64,000 nucleotides of DNA from Candidatus Zixiibacteriota bacterium (GTDB lineage: Bacteria > Zixibacteria > MSB-5A5 > GN15 > FEB-12), in the NCBI GenBank assembly GCA_035380245.1, contig DAOSXA010000001.1, positions 1,184,716 to 1,248,715 on the forward strand, given 5' to 3'. Below are positions 33,750-44,266 of the stretch, piece by piece. Positions within the stretch are counted from its first letter, which is position 1. The number at the start of each line of letters is the position of its first letter. The position numbers and the translations under genes are program-made. The notes beneath the pieces are model-generated. The model did not search any database. It had not been told where the DNA came from and saw nothing but the letters and a program-made list of their open reading frames with translations.

Positions 33750-36700
33750 CTACTTAAGGGGCAACAACTTCGCGGCATCGGTAGGCGCCCCGATCTTGAC
33801 CGCCCAACTGGTGTGTTTCTCAATATCCTCATCAGTAATAATGTGAACGTCCAGAAGGCCGCCTGTTTCATAGCCGGTGGTCAGATAATTCGATTCTCCC
33901 AGACACAAGCTCCAGCCCTCGAGCCAGTTCTGTAGAGCCAGCAGTTGGCTCGGCGTTCCCTTGAAATGAACCAGTAAATCGATATCACTGGCCGGCCCGG
34001 CGCTGGCGTTTTTGGTACTGCCAAGAACGTACAGATTCTCGACACCGAATTTCGCTCGGTCCATTGAAGCGGCAATTCGTTCCGCCATCAACAACCGCCA
34101 ACGCCAGAAGTGCTCTGAGGTTGTCGGCGCTGCCTCCGCGGAAGGGCTGGGGCAGGCATCGATTTCCTGAGAAGCCCTGGTCAGAATAGCCAAACCCTCG
34201 TTCAGATCGGCGTTTAACAGAATGCGCATAACATCGCCCTGGCACGAAGCGGGGATATCGATTACATGCAGAACATCCTTCAGGTGTGAAAACTCAGGGA
34301 GCAATTCGGGGAGGACATTGTCGGCTCCCAGCAGCAGTCTTTCGTTGAAGATAATGTTTTTTTCATCAGGGTATAGCGGCAGGTATCTGATATCGGCCTC
34401 GACGAGATCCTGGAAAAAGTGTGTCCCGAAGGAGAGATCCGGAACGTAGTTCCCCCGCCGCCGAGCTATTTCGATCAAAGCCGCGGTGTTGTTTATGTCG
34501 GAATATGTTACCGATACACCTAACTTAATATCGCCCCGGCTGCCCCATCGCCCCGGCCCCATAAGAGCGAACTGTCTCTTGGGAAGGAGCTTGTTCAGTC
34601 TGCCGACAGCGCGACCGATTTCCAGCAAAGTCGACCGGTCACTCAGCTCAGAGTATTTCTGAGGGTCAACATACACTATATGGGTGATATCGGGAGTTCT
34701 TCCGTTGGATATGAATTTATTGGCCGAGAATACGATATGATCAATCGGGATATTCTGTGGAATCGGAGCCGGCGCACTCATGGCTGAATAGCTTTGTGAC
34801 CGGCATTGCAGCAGGTAAAGATTTTCACCGTCCGAGGCGAATTCGATATCAACAGGCATCCCCAGTTTCGCTTCGAGGGTTTCGAGAATAGCCTTGCATT
34901 TGGGCACGAAGTCGGTATGGCGAATGAGACCGTCAAAGGTTACGACGAGGTCCTTTTCATCGCCCGACAAGCCCAACCCTGACGGCATTCTCAAATGGTT
35001 GTCGTCATAGATCGACACCATGTTCTTGATCCCCGGCAGTTCACGTCCGCCCTCGTCAAGGAACTCTTTGAACGAGATGGTTTCGAAGCAGTTGTTATCG
35101 AGGTCTATAACATCGATCTCGTGGGGTGAGTATCGGGCAATTTCGTCGGGGCTGGTGTTGGCGCGCAGGCCGGGTTGTCCGGGGGCGATCAGCACCGGGT
35201 AATCATCGCTCAACCGGTCCACTGCCCGCGTACCCATGCCGGGGACTAGCCGGATCAGTCCGTCCTCACGCTCGATGCGAGGTGACCAGCGGAATTCATT
35301 GCGACTGAAAGCTACGCCGGCGTAGGAGGGAAGGTAGTATTTACCTACCCGGGTTCCGACCACCTCCTCGATCATGATGCCCATCTCTTCACCGAAGTCG
35401 ATGAGGCCTCGCTCGGCTCGATACTCGATTGGATCCGGTCCAAAAGTCGAGGCATATACCTCGGCTATCGCATCCTGGAGAGCTTCGAGGCGTTGTTGTT
35501 TGGATCCCTGGTTGGCCACGAAGAGGCTTTTGTATTTTCCCGAAAAAGCCGCCCCGATGCGATCCTCGAGCAGGCTGGAGCTGCGTACGATTACCGGTCC
35601 GTCACCAAGATCGTCGAGAGCGGCTGACAAACCGTTGACGATTTCTGCCGGAAAGGTCGCGTTTTTGAAAGTTTGTACGACATGGGGATATTCGAAGCGA
35701 ACCTGGTCGATCGGTTTGTACTTCTGTTCCACCACCTCATCGAAGTTGTTGTGATGCATGAAATGGAGAAGCACATCGGAGGTGATGTGATACGTTTTCG
35801 GTATACGTACTCCCTCCAGGAGCTTGTTGTTGGTCGCTTCCTTCTTGAGAATCTGAGAGGCCAGGAACAAACCGGCGCTTTTACCTCCGAGTTTACCGTG
35901 GCTATCCTGAGAGAACATGACTCGATTCAGCAGGTGATAGAAATCGGATATTTCGATGAAGTTCTTGGCCACGCTGATATAGGGAAGCTGATCCGAGAGA
36001 AAACGCCGGATCAGAGAGACTTCGACACCGCGCTTGTTCGGCGATTGAATGTCCGGGTCCTGTTCAGACAGATAATGATAACGTCGGATGGCATCGGCCA
36101 CCTCGGCCAGCGACAAATTACGATTCACCACATGAACCAGGAAGGAGAGCTTGTCTTCCTGCATCCATTTCTGGATAAGATAAAATATCTCTTCGTGCGG
36201 GATATGCTCGGATGCGACCTTGAAGATATTATCGCAGATATCCAGGGAATATCCCACTTGTCTTTTTTCGAACGGCTGATTGGGATCTTCGAGCATCGTC
36301 TGTTCGAGTTCCTGCGTATCGGGGGCCAGGGAATGCAGGATACGGTCCGCTTCATCGATCCCGCTCCAGCACATCTGATTGAGCATTCTTCGACATACCC
36401 GAGTGTAGAGGGGTCGGTCGGTGTGCTTGAGCATCTGGAGGACAATCTGCCATTCGGTTGTATCGGTGTTATGGTCATCCTTGGGGCGCTGTTCCCATTT
36501 TTCGATGATCCCGCGCATTTTCCGATGCATGAGGCGATTCCCGAGGCGGTCGGCTATCGTGTTGATCAGTCGCGTTTCTTCTTTCAGAAACGGGCCATCA
36601 TCCCAAAGCGGCATCTCTCTCAGATAAAACACCGACACCCGCCCTACTTTCGATCCACCGACGGTAATGTCGGCATGTTGACCCCAGGGTGTCTCGGTAA

Positions 36701-36938
36701 AGGTCGGAGTAGTGTATACTTCACCGTTAAGGACAATGCGAGCCACGCAGACTTCGGGGTATTGCCATCCTGGCGGAATAGCTTTAAGAATAGCTACACA
36801 CAGTTGTTCGGTCCCCTGGCCGAAATCTCTCAGCGCTTCCTCAACGCGATAGAGGCAATTTAGCTCTTTGGCTCTTTCCTGCAGTTGGTGCAGAATTTTG
36901 TCTACGGATTTTCTTCGACCGTTCCTGTGGTTACTCAT
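33750..36938 (-). CDS. PEP/pyruvate-binding-domain protein with C-terminal nucleotidyltransferase domain
   Basis: In this 1062-aa protein, residues ~1-320 are helical with no family recognised. Residues ~335-800 match the ATP-grasp PEP/pyruvate-binding domain of PPDK and PEP synthase (GKLGGKSAGLFLAS, VIVRSSSLLEDRIGAAFSGKY, EEVVGTRVGKYYLPS, DIEFASDGENLYLLQCRSQ). The catalytic-His swivel domain and the PEP/TIM-barrel domain of true PPDK are absent. Residues ~970-1055 form a nucleotidyltransferase-like fold with GSTKNASAGPASDIDLLVHF. ATP-dependent transfer of a phosphate or nucleotide is inferred; the substrate is unknown. It starts 2 bases after the stop of a shorter homologue, so the two are translated together. 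Confidence 0.82.
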   Translation of the reverse strand: MSNHRNGRRKSVDKILHQLQERAKELNCLYRVEEALRDFGQGTEQLCVAILKAIPPGWQYPEVCVARIVLNGEVYTTPTFTETPWGQHADITVGGSKVGRVSVFYLREMPLWDDGPFLKEETRLINTIADRLGNRLMHRKMRGIIEKWEQRPKDDHNTDTTEWQIVLQMLKHTDRPLYTRVCRRMLNQMCWSGIDEADRILHSLAPDTQELEQTMLEDPNQPFEKRQVGYSLDICDNIFKVASEHIPHEEIFYLIQKWMQEDKLSFLVHVVNRNLSLAEVADAIRRYHYLSEQDPDIQSPNKRGVEVSLIRRFLSDQLPYISVAKNFIEISDFYHLLNRVMFSQDSHGKLGGKSAGLFLASQILKKEATNNKLLEGVRIPKTYHITSDVLLHFMHHNNFDEVVEQKYKPIDQVRFEYPHVVQTFKNATFPAEIVNGLSAALDDLGDGPVIVRSSSLLEDRIGAAFSGKYKSLFVANQGSKQQRLEALQDAIAEVYASTFGPDPIEYRAERGLIDFGEEMGIMIEEVVGTRVGKYYLPSYAGVAFSRNEFRWSPRIEREDGLIRLVPGMGTRAVDRLSDDYPVLIAPGQPGLRANTSPDEIARYSPHEIDVIDLDNNCFETISFKEFLDEGGRELPGIKNMVSIYDDNHLRMPSGLGLSGDEKDLVVTFDGLIRHTDFVPKCKAILETLEAKLGMPVDIEFASDGENLYLLQCRSQSYSAMSAPAPIPQNIPIDHIVFSANKFISNGRTPDITHIVYVDPQKYSELSDRSTLLEIGRAVGRLNKLLPKRQFALMGPGRWGSRGDIKLGVSVTYSDINNTAALIEIARRRGNYVPDLSFGTHFFQDLVEADIRYLPLYPDEKNIIFNERLLLGADNVLPELLPEFSHLKDVLHVIDIPASCQGDVMRILLNADLNEGLAILTRASQEIDACPSPSAEAAPTTSEHFWRWRLLMAERIAASMDRAKFGVENLYVLGSTKNASAGPASDIDLLVHFKGTPSQLLALQNWLEGWSLCLGESNYLTTGYETGGLLDVHIITDEDIEKHTSWAVKIGAPTDAAKLLPLK

Positions 36939-36940
36939 GG

Positions 36941-38692
36941 TTACCTCGATATAACACCGCGACCACTGCGGCCGTCAACTTTGATATGCAGAGGTTGTGA
37001 CAGCCGGGTATGGCATACATATTCAGTTTCGGCGACCACCGGCTGTTGCATAAGCCAGTCCCAGTCGATACGAAACGAACTTAAGTGAGACACACTGAAA
37101 TAGAATAATTGAAGGCTCGTCAGGTTGTGAAAGAAATGGGATCCCTGGCTCAGTTCAACGTGCATTTCCGGTAAGGTTGCTTCTACCAGAACTCGGGCGC
37201 CGGATACATGACTCCAGTCGACCGGAATCCCCAGCCAGGGATCAGAACTGCCCCAGCGTCCGAAACCGATCAACAGGTAATGTCGATGATCCTGTACCAG
37301 CCGGCGATTGATAGCTCCAATCTGTTCGGCAATGGTCCGTGTTTGTTCTTTGCTGAATTCTTCCGGTTTGACAAAAACCACATCGGTCAAGCTGTTTTCA
37401 GTTCCATTACCCAGAACTCGGTCGGAAGCGAGCAGGGTGTATTCGGCCTCCAACTCCTCGGCGCTTATTTCTACTTCCTCATCGGATACGACCATCGGTC
37501 TTACCTGCAGACAGCCAAAGCGCGGAGGTCTGCTCTGATCGGAATCGAGTACGAGGGCGAATTCCATCTCAATGGCAGCCCCCAGCTCTTCGCTGAAAGT
37601 ATTCAGCAGGGTTTGAACAAGGTCGTTAAGAGGGACTTCATCGAGTCGCAGGATCGGAGCGAAGTTTAGTAAACGCGGGCCGTCGGCGCCTGTTCCCATG
37701 ACGATGCGATCGTTTTCCGGTTGATAGGTCGAGGCTACCATTGTCAGTGAGTTGTCGCCTTCGGCAATGTCGATAGAAGATTCCACGAGATATTCGGTTT
37801 CATGGATTGGATCGAAAGCCGGGGGCTTTCCCATGTTCACAGCCCAGAAACGGGTTTGAGTGTTTTTGAGCAAATCGGAGGTGGTGAAAGGAGGATTAGC
37901 TCGCGGATAAGCCGGGCAATAAGTCCAGACCAATCCACCGTCAACAATGGTCTTGCCTAGTCCCAGAGCCAGATCGACCACGCCGTCCTCGGGACGGGCA
38001 TGTCCAAAAGCATAGAAGTTAAACGAACGCCCCACACCCGACAAGGAAGGGTAGAAGCGGTCGTTGTGGCGGTTGCCTACTACTTCCTGCACGATGAGGG
38101 CCATTTTTTCGTCGCGTGGGTCGTGCCCGGTCATGGCAGCGTATGCCCGGGCTTCGCTGAAGAAAGTGGAGGCATAAACGAATTTAACCGCTTCGACCAG
38201 CTTCTGATAACGTACGCTCGGATCGGTCTGGTTGTTCGGCGTCATCTTGGTTTCGTAAACGCCGGCAAAAGGCTCATACATGGAGTCTTCGAGCATACTG
38301 GATGATCTGACAGCCAAAGGAGTTTTAACCGAGGTAATAATGGCACGCAAATCACCGGCGAATTCGCTGGGAAATTCTGCCCGCTGAAAAAGATTGGCCA
38401 GATGGTCGTCGGGCATATCGCCCAAGGCGACCGCATAAAGATCGTTCCGTTTCATGAAGGCGTCGAACACATCGGTGCCGATCACGACGGACCGAGGCAC
38501 GGTGACCAAAATATCCTGGAAATGATTGTCACGCAGATGCCGACTCAGAACGGAATGGGCGAAAACCAGTCCGGAGGCTTTTCCCCCGATAGCGCCTCCG
38601 CCGATGCGAGATACGATGTTGTCGCTTTCGAAGAATCGACGATCAAAGGGAGGGACATCGTGAACCGCCGGAATATGACCTCTGGGATTCAT
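36941..38692 (-). CDS. PEP/pyruvate-binding-domain protein (short paralogue)
   Basis: Most of this 583-aa protein is one PPDK N-terminal-type ATP-grasp domain: GGGAIGGKASGLVFAHSVL near the start, LAVRSSSMLEDSMYEPFAGVY, QEVVGNRHNDRFYPSLSGVG and a later EMEFALVLD...RPPRFGCLQVRPM. An in-frame GTG six bases upstream (38698) is possible. I chose the ATG at 38692 because it has better spacing from AAGGCGG. The PEP-utilising domains of PPDK are missing, as in its downstream neighbour, and the two share domain layout over ~450 residues, which suggests duplication. Glutamate dehydrogenase lies upstream but is separated by a terminator. Confidence 0.85.
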   Translation of the reverse strand: MNPRGHIPAVHDVPPFDRRFFESDNIVSRIGGGAIGGKASGLVFAHSVLSRHLRDNHFQDILVTVPRSVVIGTDVFDAFMKRNDLYAVALGDMPDDHLANLFQRAEFPSEFAGDLRAIITSVKTPLAVRSSSMLEDSMYEPFAGVYETKMTPNNQTDPSVRYQKLVEAVKFVYASTFFSEARAYAAMTGHDPRDEKMALIVQEVVGNRHNDRFYPSLSGVGRSFNFYAFGHARPEDGVVDLALGLGKTIVDGGLVWTYCPAYPRANPPFTTSDLLKNTQTRFWAVNMGKPPAFDPIHETEYLVESSIDIAEGDNSLTMVASTYQPENDRIVMGTGADGPRLLNFAPILRLDEVPLNDLVQTLLNTFSEELGAAIEMEFALVLDSDQSRPPRFGCLQVRPMVVSDEEVEISAEELEAEYTLLASDRVLGNGTENSLTDVVFVKPEEFSKEQTRTIAEQIGAINRRLVQDHRHYLLIGFGRWGSSDPWLGIPVDWSHVSGARVLVEATLPEMHVELSQGSHFFHNLTSLQLFYFSVSHLSSFRIDWDWLMQQPVVAETEYVCHTRLSQPLHIKVDGRSGRGVISR

Positions 38693-38745
38693 GTTCACCG
38701 CCTTCAGAAGATTCTATAGACTCCATAATCAGAGGGAGTCAAGTT

Positions 38746-38784
38746 AGCCGGGCGGCGGCAACGTCAGGCTGCGCCGCCCGGGCT
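38746..38784 (-). terminator. GC-rich hairpin after glutamate dehydrogenase
   Basis: AGCCGGGCGGCG and CGCCGCCCGGGCT form a very stable hairpin just past the gdh stop (minus strand), upstream of the PEP-binding genes. It lacks a long T-run, so it may reduce read-through without stopping it fully. Confidence 0.6.
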
Positions 38785-38791
38785 GAGTTAA

Positions 38792-40078
38792 TCAGGATAT
38801 CCAACCGCGATCACGACAGGCTTGAGCCACGCGATCGATTGCAATCACATAAGCCGCATCTCTCATATAGAGGTTGCGCTTGCGAGCCAGGCTGCTTACA
38901 CCAATAAAGGCTGACGTCATCTTGAGATCAAGACGGCTCAAGACATCGTCCTTTTCCCAGAAGTAATTCTGGTTGCTCTGCACCTGCTCGAAATAGGAAC
39001 AAGTGACACCACCGGCGTTGGCCAGGAAATCCGGAACGACGAAAATGCCGCGGCTCTTGATGATCGCATCTGCCTCGGGTGTGGTCGGGCCGTTGGCGCC
39101 CTCGGCAAGTAATTTCACCTGTCCCGAGATCTTTGCGGCAGTGTCGCCGGTTACCTGGTTCTCCAGAGCGCACGGGATCAGGATGTCGACGTCCTGCTGA
39201 ATCCAGACGTCGCCGTCGAGAACCTCGTAACCGAGATCACGTGCTTTGTTCTGATCGATTCCGCCGAAACGGTCGGTGATTTTACGGAGCTCATCGAGAA
39301 CTACGCCGTCTTTTTTAAGATACGCGAAAGACTTCTGAGCTGATTGATCCCAACAGGAGACGCAGACAACCTTGCCGCCGATTTGCTGATACAATTCGAT
39401 CGCATACTGAGCGACATTGCCAAAACCCTGAACCGAGGCTGTGGTAGCATCGGGGCGAAGGCCAAGATCTTTCAGCGCTTCGCGAATGGTGAAAACAACG
39501 CCGTAGCCGGTGGCTTCAGTGCGGCCCAGCGAACCGCCCATGCCGACCGGTTTGCCGGTAATGAAGCCGGGATAGTGCCCGCCGTGAATGGCTTCGAATT
39601 CATCGAGCATCCACAGCATGTGCTGGGCTGAAGTCATCACATCGGGAGCAGGGACATCGGACAAAGGACCAACATTGCGCGCCAGTTGACGCACCCAACC
39701 GCGGCAAATACCTTCCTGTTCGCGCGCACTCAGATTGTGCGGGTCACATATAACACCGCCTTTACCGCCGCCAAGCGGGATATCGACCACGGCGCATTTC
39801 CAGGTCATCCACATAGACAGCGCCCGTACGGTGTCGATCGTTTCGGCAGGGTGAAAGCGAATGCCACCCTTACAGGGACCGCGCGAGTCATTATGCTGGA
39901 CACGAAAACCCCTGAAGACCTTCGTGGAGCCATCATCCATCCGCACCGGAATGCTAAACGAGTATTCCCGCAGCGGATTGCGCAGGAGTTCACGAGTATC
40001 GGCGTTGAGGTCGAGAATGTCGGCCACGCGGTCGAACTGTGACTGCGCCATAGCGAATGGATTGAAACCTTTGGACAT
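38792..40078 (-). CDS. gdhA: Glutamate dehydrogenase (Glu/Leu/Phe/Val dehydrogenase family)
   Basis: This 428-aa enzyme interconverts glutamate with 2-oxoglutarate and ammonium using NAD(P). The active-site segment GPCKGGIRFHP (catalytic lysine), GGGKGGVICDP and the later Rossmann motif VQGFGNVAQYA are present. The length fits the hexameric short class. The acidic/basic choice at the end of the second nucleotide-binding strand (VCVSCWDQSA) does not clearly settle NAD versus NADP. The start has a clear SD (GGAGGAATT). It is a single gene ending in a hairpin; 450 bases upstream are free of other genes. Confidence 0.93.
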   Translation of the reverse strand: MSKGFNPFAMAQSQFDRVADILDLNADTRELLRNPLREYSFSIPVRMDDGSTKVFRGFRVQHNDSRGPCKGGIRFHPAETIDTVRALSMWMTWKCAVVDIPLGGGKGGVICDPHNLSAREQEGICRGWVRQLARNVGPLSDVPAPDVMTSAQHMLWMLDEFEAIHGGHYPGFITGKPVGMGGSLGRTEATGYGVVFTIREALKDLGLRPDATTASVQGFGNVAQYAIELYQQIGGKVVCVSCWDQSAQKSFAYLKKDGVVLDELRKITDRFGGIDQNKARDLGYEVLDGDVWIQQDVDILIPCALENQVTGDTAAKISGQVKLLAEGANGPTTPEADAIIKSRGIFVVPDFLANAGGVTCSYFEQVQSNQNYFWEKDDVLSRLDLKMTSAFIGVSSLARKRNLYMRDAAYVIAIDRVAQACRDRGWIS

Positions 40079-40627
40079 TGTCTAATTCCTCCGTCAGGTC
40101 CGGCACACCGGTTACTGACTTCACACAATATGTTTCTGTACTTATCGTTCAAGGCCGTTTGGGCTTGTTCGTTGACTTCATGCCTAAAACGGCTATGTTA
40201 TTTTTTTCACAAATCAATGTACATTTATGCCGGCAAGTGTCAAGGGAAATAGGCGAAAACTATAAGGAATTTGCTTCTTTTCTTATGTTTTTCAACATCA
40301 GATTATAGGGCTAATCCGGAGTTAAACAGTAAGATAACATTTTCTATCCGGTTATTATTACACCTGACACCGCTTCACCATGCAAAAGGCGCTGCTTTGC
40401 TCCGGATAGTGATTGAGAAGGGGTAGATTAGTCATAATGTAGCAAAAATGACATCAATAGATCCCCAAAATGGTTGGAAGTGACTTGCCACAGTCCTATT
40501 AACATCAGTCATGAGCATTTAAATTTTGACAGGTGACTGCAATAAAGATATATTTGACGAGGATAGAGTATTATCTGTGCTCATAGAACCTATTGCCCTG
40601 AAAAGGGTTAACATCAGGGAGGGTCCC
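40079..40627. other. Intergenic stretch between divergent genes
   Basis: About 550 AT-richer bases separate glutamate dehydrogenase from the T9SS protein and should hold both promoters. I see no convincing gene, repeat or hairpin. GGGAGGGTCCC immediately precedes the TTG at 40628. Confidence 0.5.
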
Positions 40628-43600
40628 TTGAAGACTCCATTTTTACCATTAATAAGCGCGTTACTGGTCTGTCTGCTGCTGATTTCACCGGTAATGTCCA
40701 GAATATCAACGACAGATAAAGACCAGCCTCAATTATTATCTTCTTCCCCGTGTTATTGCGTTGCGGGACACCGGGTCGGACGGCTGTATCTCGGTGTTAA
40801 CAATAACGGAACTTTCGGGACCGGTTATTCAAGAGTGGCGCGAGTTGATTGCTTCACCGGAGAAACGGTTAAATCTGCGGAGTTTCCTAAGAACACGAAC
40901 AAGATATATCTCTATGGAGGGGCTCTTTGGATTGGCGCCGTGGTCGGTCAGGACACCCTGGTATCGGTTGGGGCCGACGGTTGGAAGAGTGCCTACGAAA
41001 TGTTTCCGGACGATGCTCCATTTGGTGATATGCGATATCGGTCGACCGAGGGAGACTATCTTTCGATAACCGAAGGAGCCGTTTCCCACGAAGACTACTT
41101 GTCGGTCTACACTGATACGAATTTGTCGGCGTCAGCCGACTATTTCGGTCGTCCCCACAGACCTCTGCGAGTTGAAATATCGGAGGCCTCATACGCCTGG
41201 TCTTATCCGCATACCAATGATTTCGTGTTGTTCGATATGAAGATTAAGAACATCGGATCATCATCGCTCAATGAAGTATATCTGGGATTGATGGTCGACG
41301 GCGACATCGGCAATGAGATTTTGAACTCCAGTTATGGTTTCGATGACATCAGTGGTTTTCACCGGGGTGAGATGATTTTGCCGCAGCAAAGTAATCCCGT
41401 GGCATTGCGACCCGTGGCCTGGTCGGCCGACAATAACGGTGATTATACATACAACACTGCGGCTCAGGTTACGAGTGTTCTCGGCACTGTTTTCCTCAAT
41501 GCACCTTTCCAGGAAACGGATCTAAGTTTCAACTGGTGGGTGTCCAACGGCACACCGTCTCTCGATTTCGGTCCCCGGGAACGCGCCGGAGCGGGGTTGT
41601 GGCCCGAAGAGTTCCGCGACTTTCTTACCGGTGGACTGGGTACGCCGGAAGGTGATGTGAACAAATACTACCTTTTGCGCAATCGGGAGATCGATTACGA
41701 TCAGGTGTGGACCGGGGCCATTACTCCGGACGATACGCTGTGGATGTATCCTGATCAGAATTATGTCGGAGATATTGCTGACGGTTGGGATGCTCATTAC
41801 CTGATGTCTTTCGGACCGCTTTCGATCGGACCGGGGGAGTCAGCGCCGCTGACTTTTGCTGTGGTGGCGGGTGAAGGTTTTCATTCCTCGATTACGAATA
41901 TCAATAATCTTCCTGATAATCCGCAGGCATACATGGATAATATCAGTTTTGCCGATCTCGATCTGAACACACAATGGGCCGCCTGGGTGTACGACACGCC
42001 CGGCAAGGATACCGACGGCGACGGATATTTCGGTGATTATCAAATGAGAGGGAACGATACCCTCTGGTTGAACGGTGACGGCGTTCCCGATTGGGATGCG
42101 GACTGCCGACCGGTTGGACCACAGACTGAGGTGATAAAGCGGATCAACGGACTATTGGTGCGTTTCGACGGTCAGGCATCCGAAACCACTCTCGACAAAT
42201 TCTCTCACAGAAAGGATTTCGAGGGATATAACGTTTATCTTTCAAATTACAATCCGCAAACTCAGCCGGGACATCAGGTGCTCATGGCCGACTATGACCT
42301 CGAGACTTACACCAAATATGTCTGGACGGGCGACGAAGACATCTGGATGTATTATGCCTGGTTTAACGAAGAACTGCCGTTCACGATCGACACGCTTCGT
42401 TGTATTTACGGGTACGATTGTAATAACATGAGTTTCGATCCGTTGGATTACTACAGGAGTAATCCGTTGCAGGTACTGGGTTTTCCTGATTCGCTTTTCT
42501 ATTTCGAGAAGTTCGGTCCCAACAACAATGAATTCGGAGTATCGACCAGCATTCGCAAGCGGTATCCCGATCAACCGTATCCGACTTCGCTCAATCCGGC
42601 CCTGGCTCAGCCCGATGAATTGACTTCGGACGGACGTCTCAAGTATTTCCAATATGAATGCCTTCTCGATCATCTTCTTCCGGACCAAATCTATTGGGTA
42701 AAAACGACCGCATTCGATGCCGGTTTTCCTCTCATGAACCTCGCGCCTCAGGAATCGGACTTGAAAAACGATTGGGTATCCGCAAGGGTAACGGCATGGC
42801 CGACCGTTACCGCTACCGACCGCTGGATCAGTTTGTATTGCGACAGTCTGGTTGTCCGGGGTGAACCGGTCGGTGGGGGTACGACTGTTGCCGTTTATGA
42901 TCCGGATGGGGTCTTATGTGGATTCGATACCGTTTCTACCGATGGTTCATTTGGGTTCATGCAAGTGTACGGTGACGATCCTTATTCCGAAACCGATGAG
43001 GGCGCCGAGATCGGTGATGAGTTAAGAGTTTTTATTGATGATGTTCAGTTGTATCCGACTGCGCCGTTGATCTGGACCGGCAACGGCGACCGCCGTGAAT
43101 TATGCGAACTTTCGTCGCGGGTATGTCGCGAGTATGCGCTGGATGCCGGGTGGCATCTTATCTCCTGGAATGTCGATTACAGCGCCGACGCGTCCGAGTT
43201 CGCGGAAGCGTTGAACGGATGTGTCGATGTCATTCAGTCGTTCGAGGGAGTCGGCCTTACTTTCGTGCCGAGCTTGGCGGCGTATTCAACCCTTACTGAA
43301 GTCGATCCGGAACACGGTTATTGGATTCGATTGCACTGCCCGGTTAGTTTTGAAATCTGCGGGGGACAAATTGAGGGAACACGGTCAATCGACCTGGAGA
43401 AGGGCTGGAATGTAGTAAGTTACTGGCCGGAATCTGAAATTGCCGTAGCCGATGCTCTGACTTCGCTCTCATCGTCCTTGCAGTTGGCTTATGGTTTCGA
43501 TAACGGCTATTACGAATATCGACCGGACGCACCACTTTACAACACGCTTGAACAAATGAGCCCGGGATTCGGGTATTGGATTCGTTCTTCATCCGAAGCG

Positions 43601-44266
43601 GTGCTGACGTATCCTGGTTTTGAATATGCTCCGGGGCTGAACAAGCAAGCGACGGTCGCGTGTGACCTTGCCGCCGAACTGACCACAGCGCCGTTGTGGA
43701 TGAGTATTTACGGATCGCATATCACGGTCGATGGCGTCGAATTGAGTGAAAACTCAAACGTTGCGATTTATGACGAACAGGGAAGAGAGCGCGGCGCCGG
43801 AATCTATTACGATCATCGTCTCAAGTTAACGCCGGTCTACTCCCTGGATGGAGAAGATAAGGCGACGGCGGCTTCCGCGTTAATGCTGTACATAGACGGT
43901 AAGCAAGTTTATCCGAATCTGGAGTGGAGGGGGGCGGGAAATGCGGTCGAGATCGGTCGCCTTAGCACCGACCCCGGTTTGTTACCGGCCACCGGTTCGC
44001 TGAAAGATTGTTATCCCAATCCGTTCAATGCCGCGACCAGGATCGGTTATAATCTTGCCGGCGGGGGAGAAGTCACGCTGGAAGTGTTCAACATTGCCGG
44101 GCAACGAGTAGCGGTACTGGCCAAAGGACATCAGGAGGCCGGTTATCATGAGGTGGATTGGAGCGGTGTCGATCAGTCAGGTCAACCGGTGGCGAGCGGG
44201 ATATATTTCTATCGGTTGAAAACATCCGATGGTGTCGAAACGAAGAAAATGGTTTTGCTCAAATAG
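40628..44266 (+). CDS. Large exported protein with type IX secretion sorting domain
   Basis: This 1212-aa protein probably starts at the TTG at 40628 behind GGGAGGGT. From there it opens with a signal peptide (LKTPFLPLISALLVCLLLI); an in-frame TTG at 40526 would give an atypical long leader. The body has a ~600-residue beta-rich region with Asp-rich turns (DTDGDGYFGD). Two copies of a 'WHLISWN/WNVVSYWP...GYWIR' module follow. The last ~85 residues are a type A sorting tail: YPNPFNAATRIGYNL, LEVFNIAGQRVAVL, SGIYFYRL, KKMVLLK. Such proteins cross the outer membrane by the T9SS and stay on or leave the surface. No catalytic domain is recognised. It is a single gene; the hairpin repeat field begins right after it. 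Confidence 0.85.
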   Translation: MKTPFLPLISALLVCLLLISPVMSRISTTDKDQPQLLSSSPCYCVAGHRVGRLYLGVNNNGTFGTGYSRVARVDCFTGETVKSAEFPKNTNKIYLYGGALWIGAVVGQDTLVSVGADGWKSAYEMFPDDAPFGDMRYRSTEGDYLSITEGAVSHEDYLSVYTDTNLSASADYFGRPHRPLRVEISEASYAWSYPHTNDFVLFDMKIKNIGSSSLNEVYLGLMVDGDIGNEILNSSYGFDDISGFHRGEMILPQQSNPVALRPVAWSADNNGDYTYNTAAQVTSVLGTVFLNAPFQETDLSFNWWVSNGTPSLDFGPRERAGAGLWPEEFRDFLTGGLGTPEGDVNKYYLLRNREIDYDQVWTGAITPDDTLWMYPDQNYVGDIADGWDAHYLMSFGPLSIGPGESAPLTFAVVAGEGFHSSITNINNLPDNPQAYMDNISFADLDLNTQWAAWVYDTPGKDTDGDGYFGDYQMRGNDTLWLNGDGVPDWDADCRPVGPQTEVIKRINGLLVRFDGQASETTLDKFSHRKDFEGYNVYLSNYNPQTQPGHQVLMADYDLETYTKYVWTGDEDIWMYYAWFNEELPFTIDTLRCIYGYDCNNMSFDPLDYYRSNPLQVLGFPDSLFYFEKFGPNNNEFGVSTSIRKRYPDQPYPTSLNPALAQPDELTSDGRLKYFQYECLLDHLLPDQIYWVKTTAFDAGFPLMNLAPQESDLKNDWVSARVTAWPTVTATDRWISLYCDSLVVRGEPVGGGTTVAVYDPDGVLCGFDTVSTDGSFGFMQVYGDDPYSETDEGAEIGDELRVFIDDVQLYPTAPLIWTGNGDRRELCELSSRVCREYALDAGWHLISWNVDYSADASEFAEALNGCVDVIQSFEGVGLTFVPSLAAYSTLTEVDPEHGYWIRLHCPVSFEICGGQIEGTRSIDLEKGWNVVSYWPESEIAVADALTSLSSSLQLAYGFDNGYYEYRPDAPLYNTLEQMSPGFGYWIRSSSEAVLTYPGFEYAPGLNKQATVACDLAAELTTAPLWMSIYGSHITVDGVELSENSNVAIYDEQGRERGAGIYYDHRLKLTPVYSLDGEDKATAASALMLYIDGKQVYPNLEWRGAGNAVEIGRLSTDPGLLPATGSLKDCYPNPFNAATRIGYNLAGGGEVTLEVFNIAGQRVAVLAKGHQEAGYHEVDWSGVDQSGQPVASGIYFYRLKTSDGVETKKMVLLK

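Noticed and set aside
35673..36863. 396-codon open frame on the plus strand inside the PEP-binding gene
   Set aside because: It lies wholly antisense to a strongly supported gene with conserved motifs and has no family resemblance or SD.
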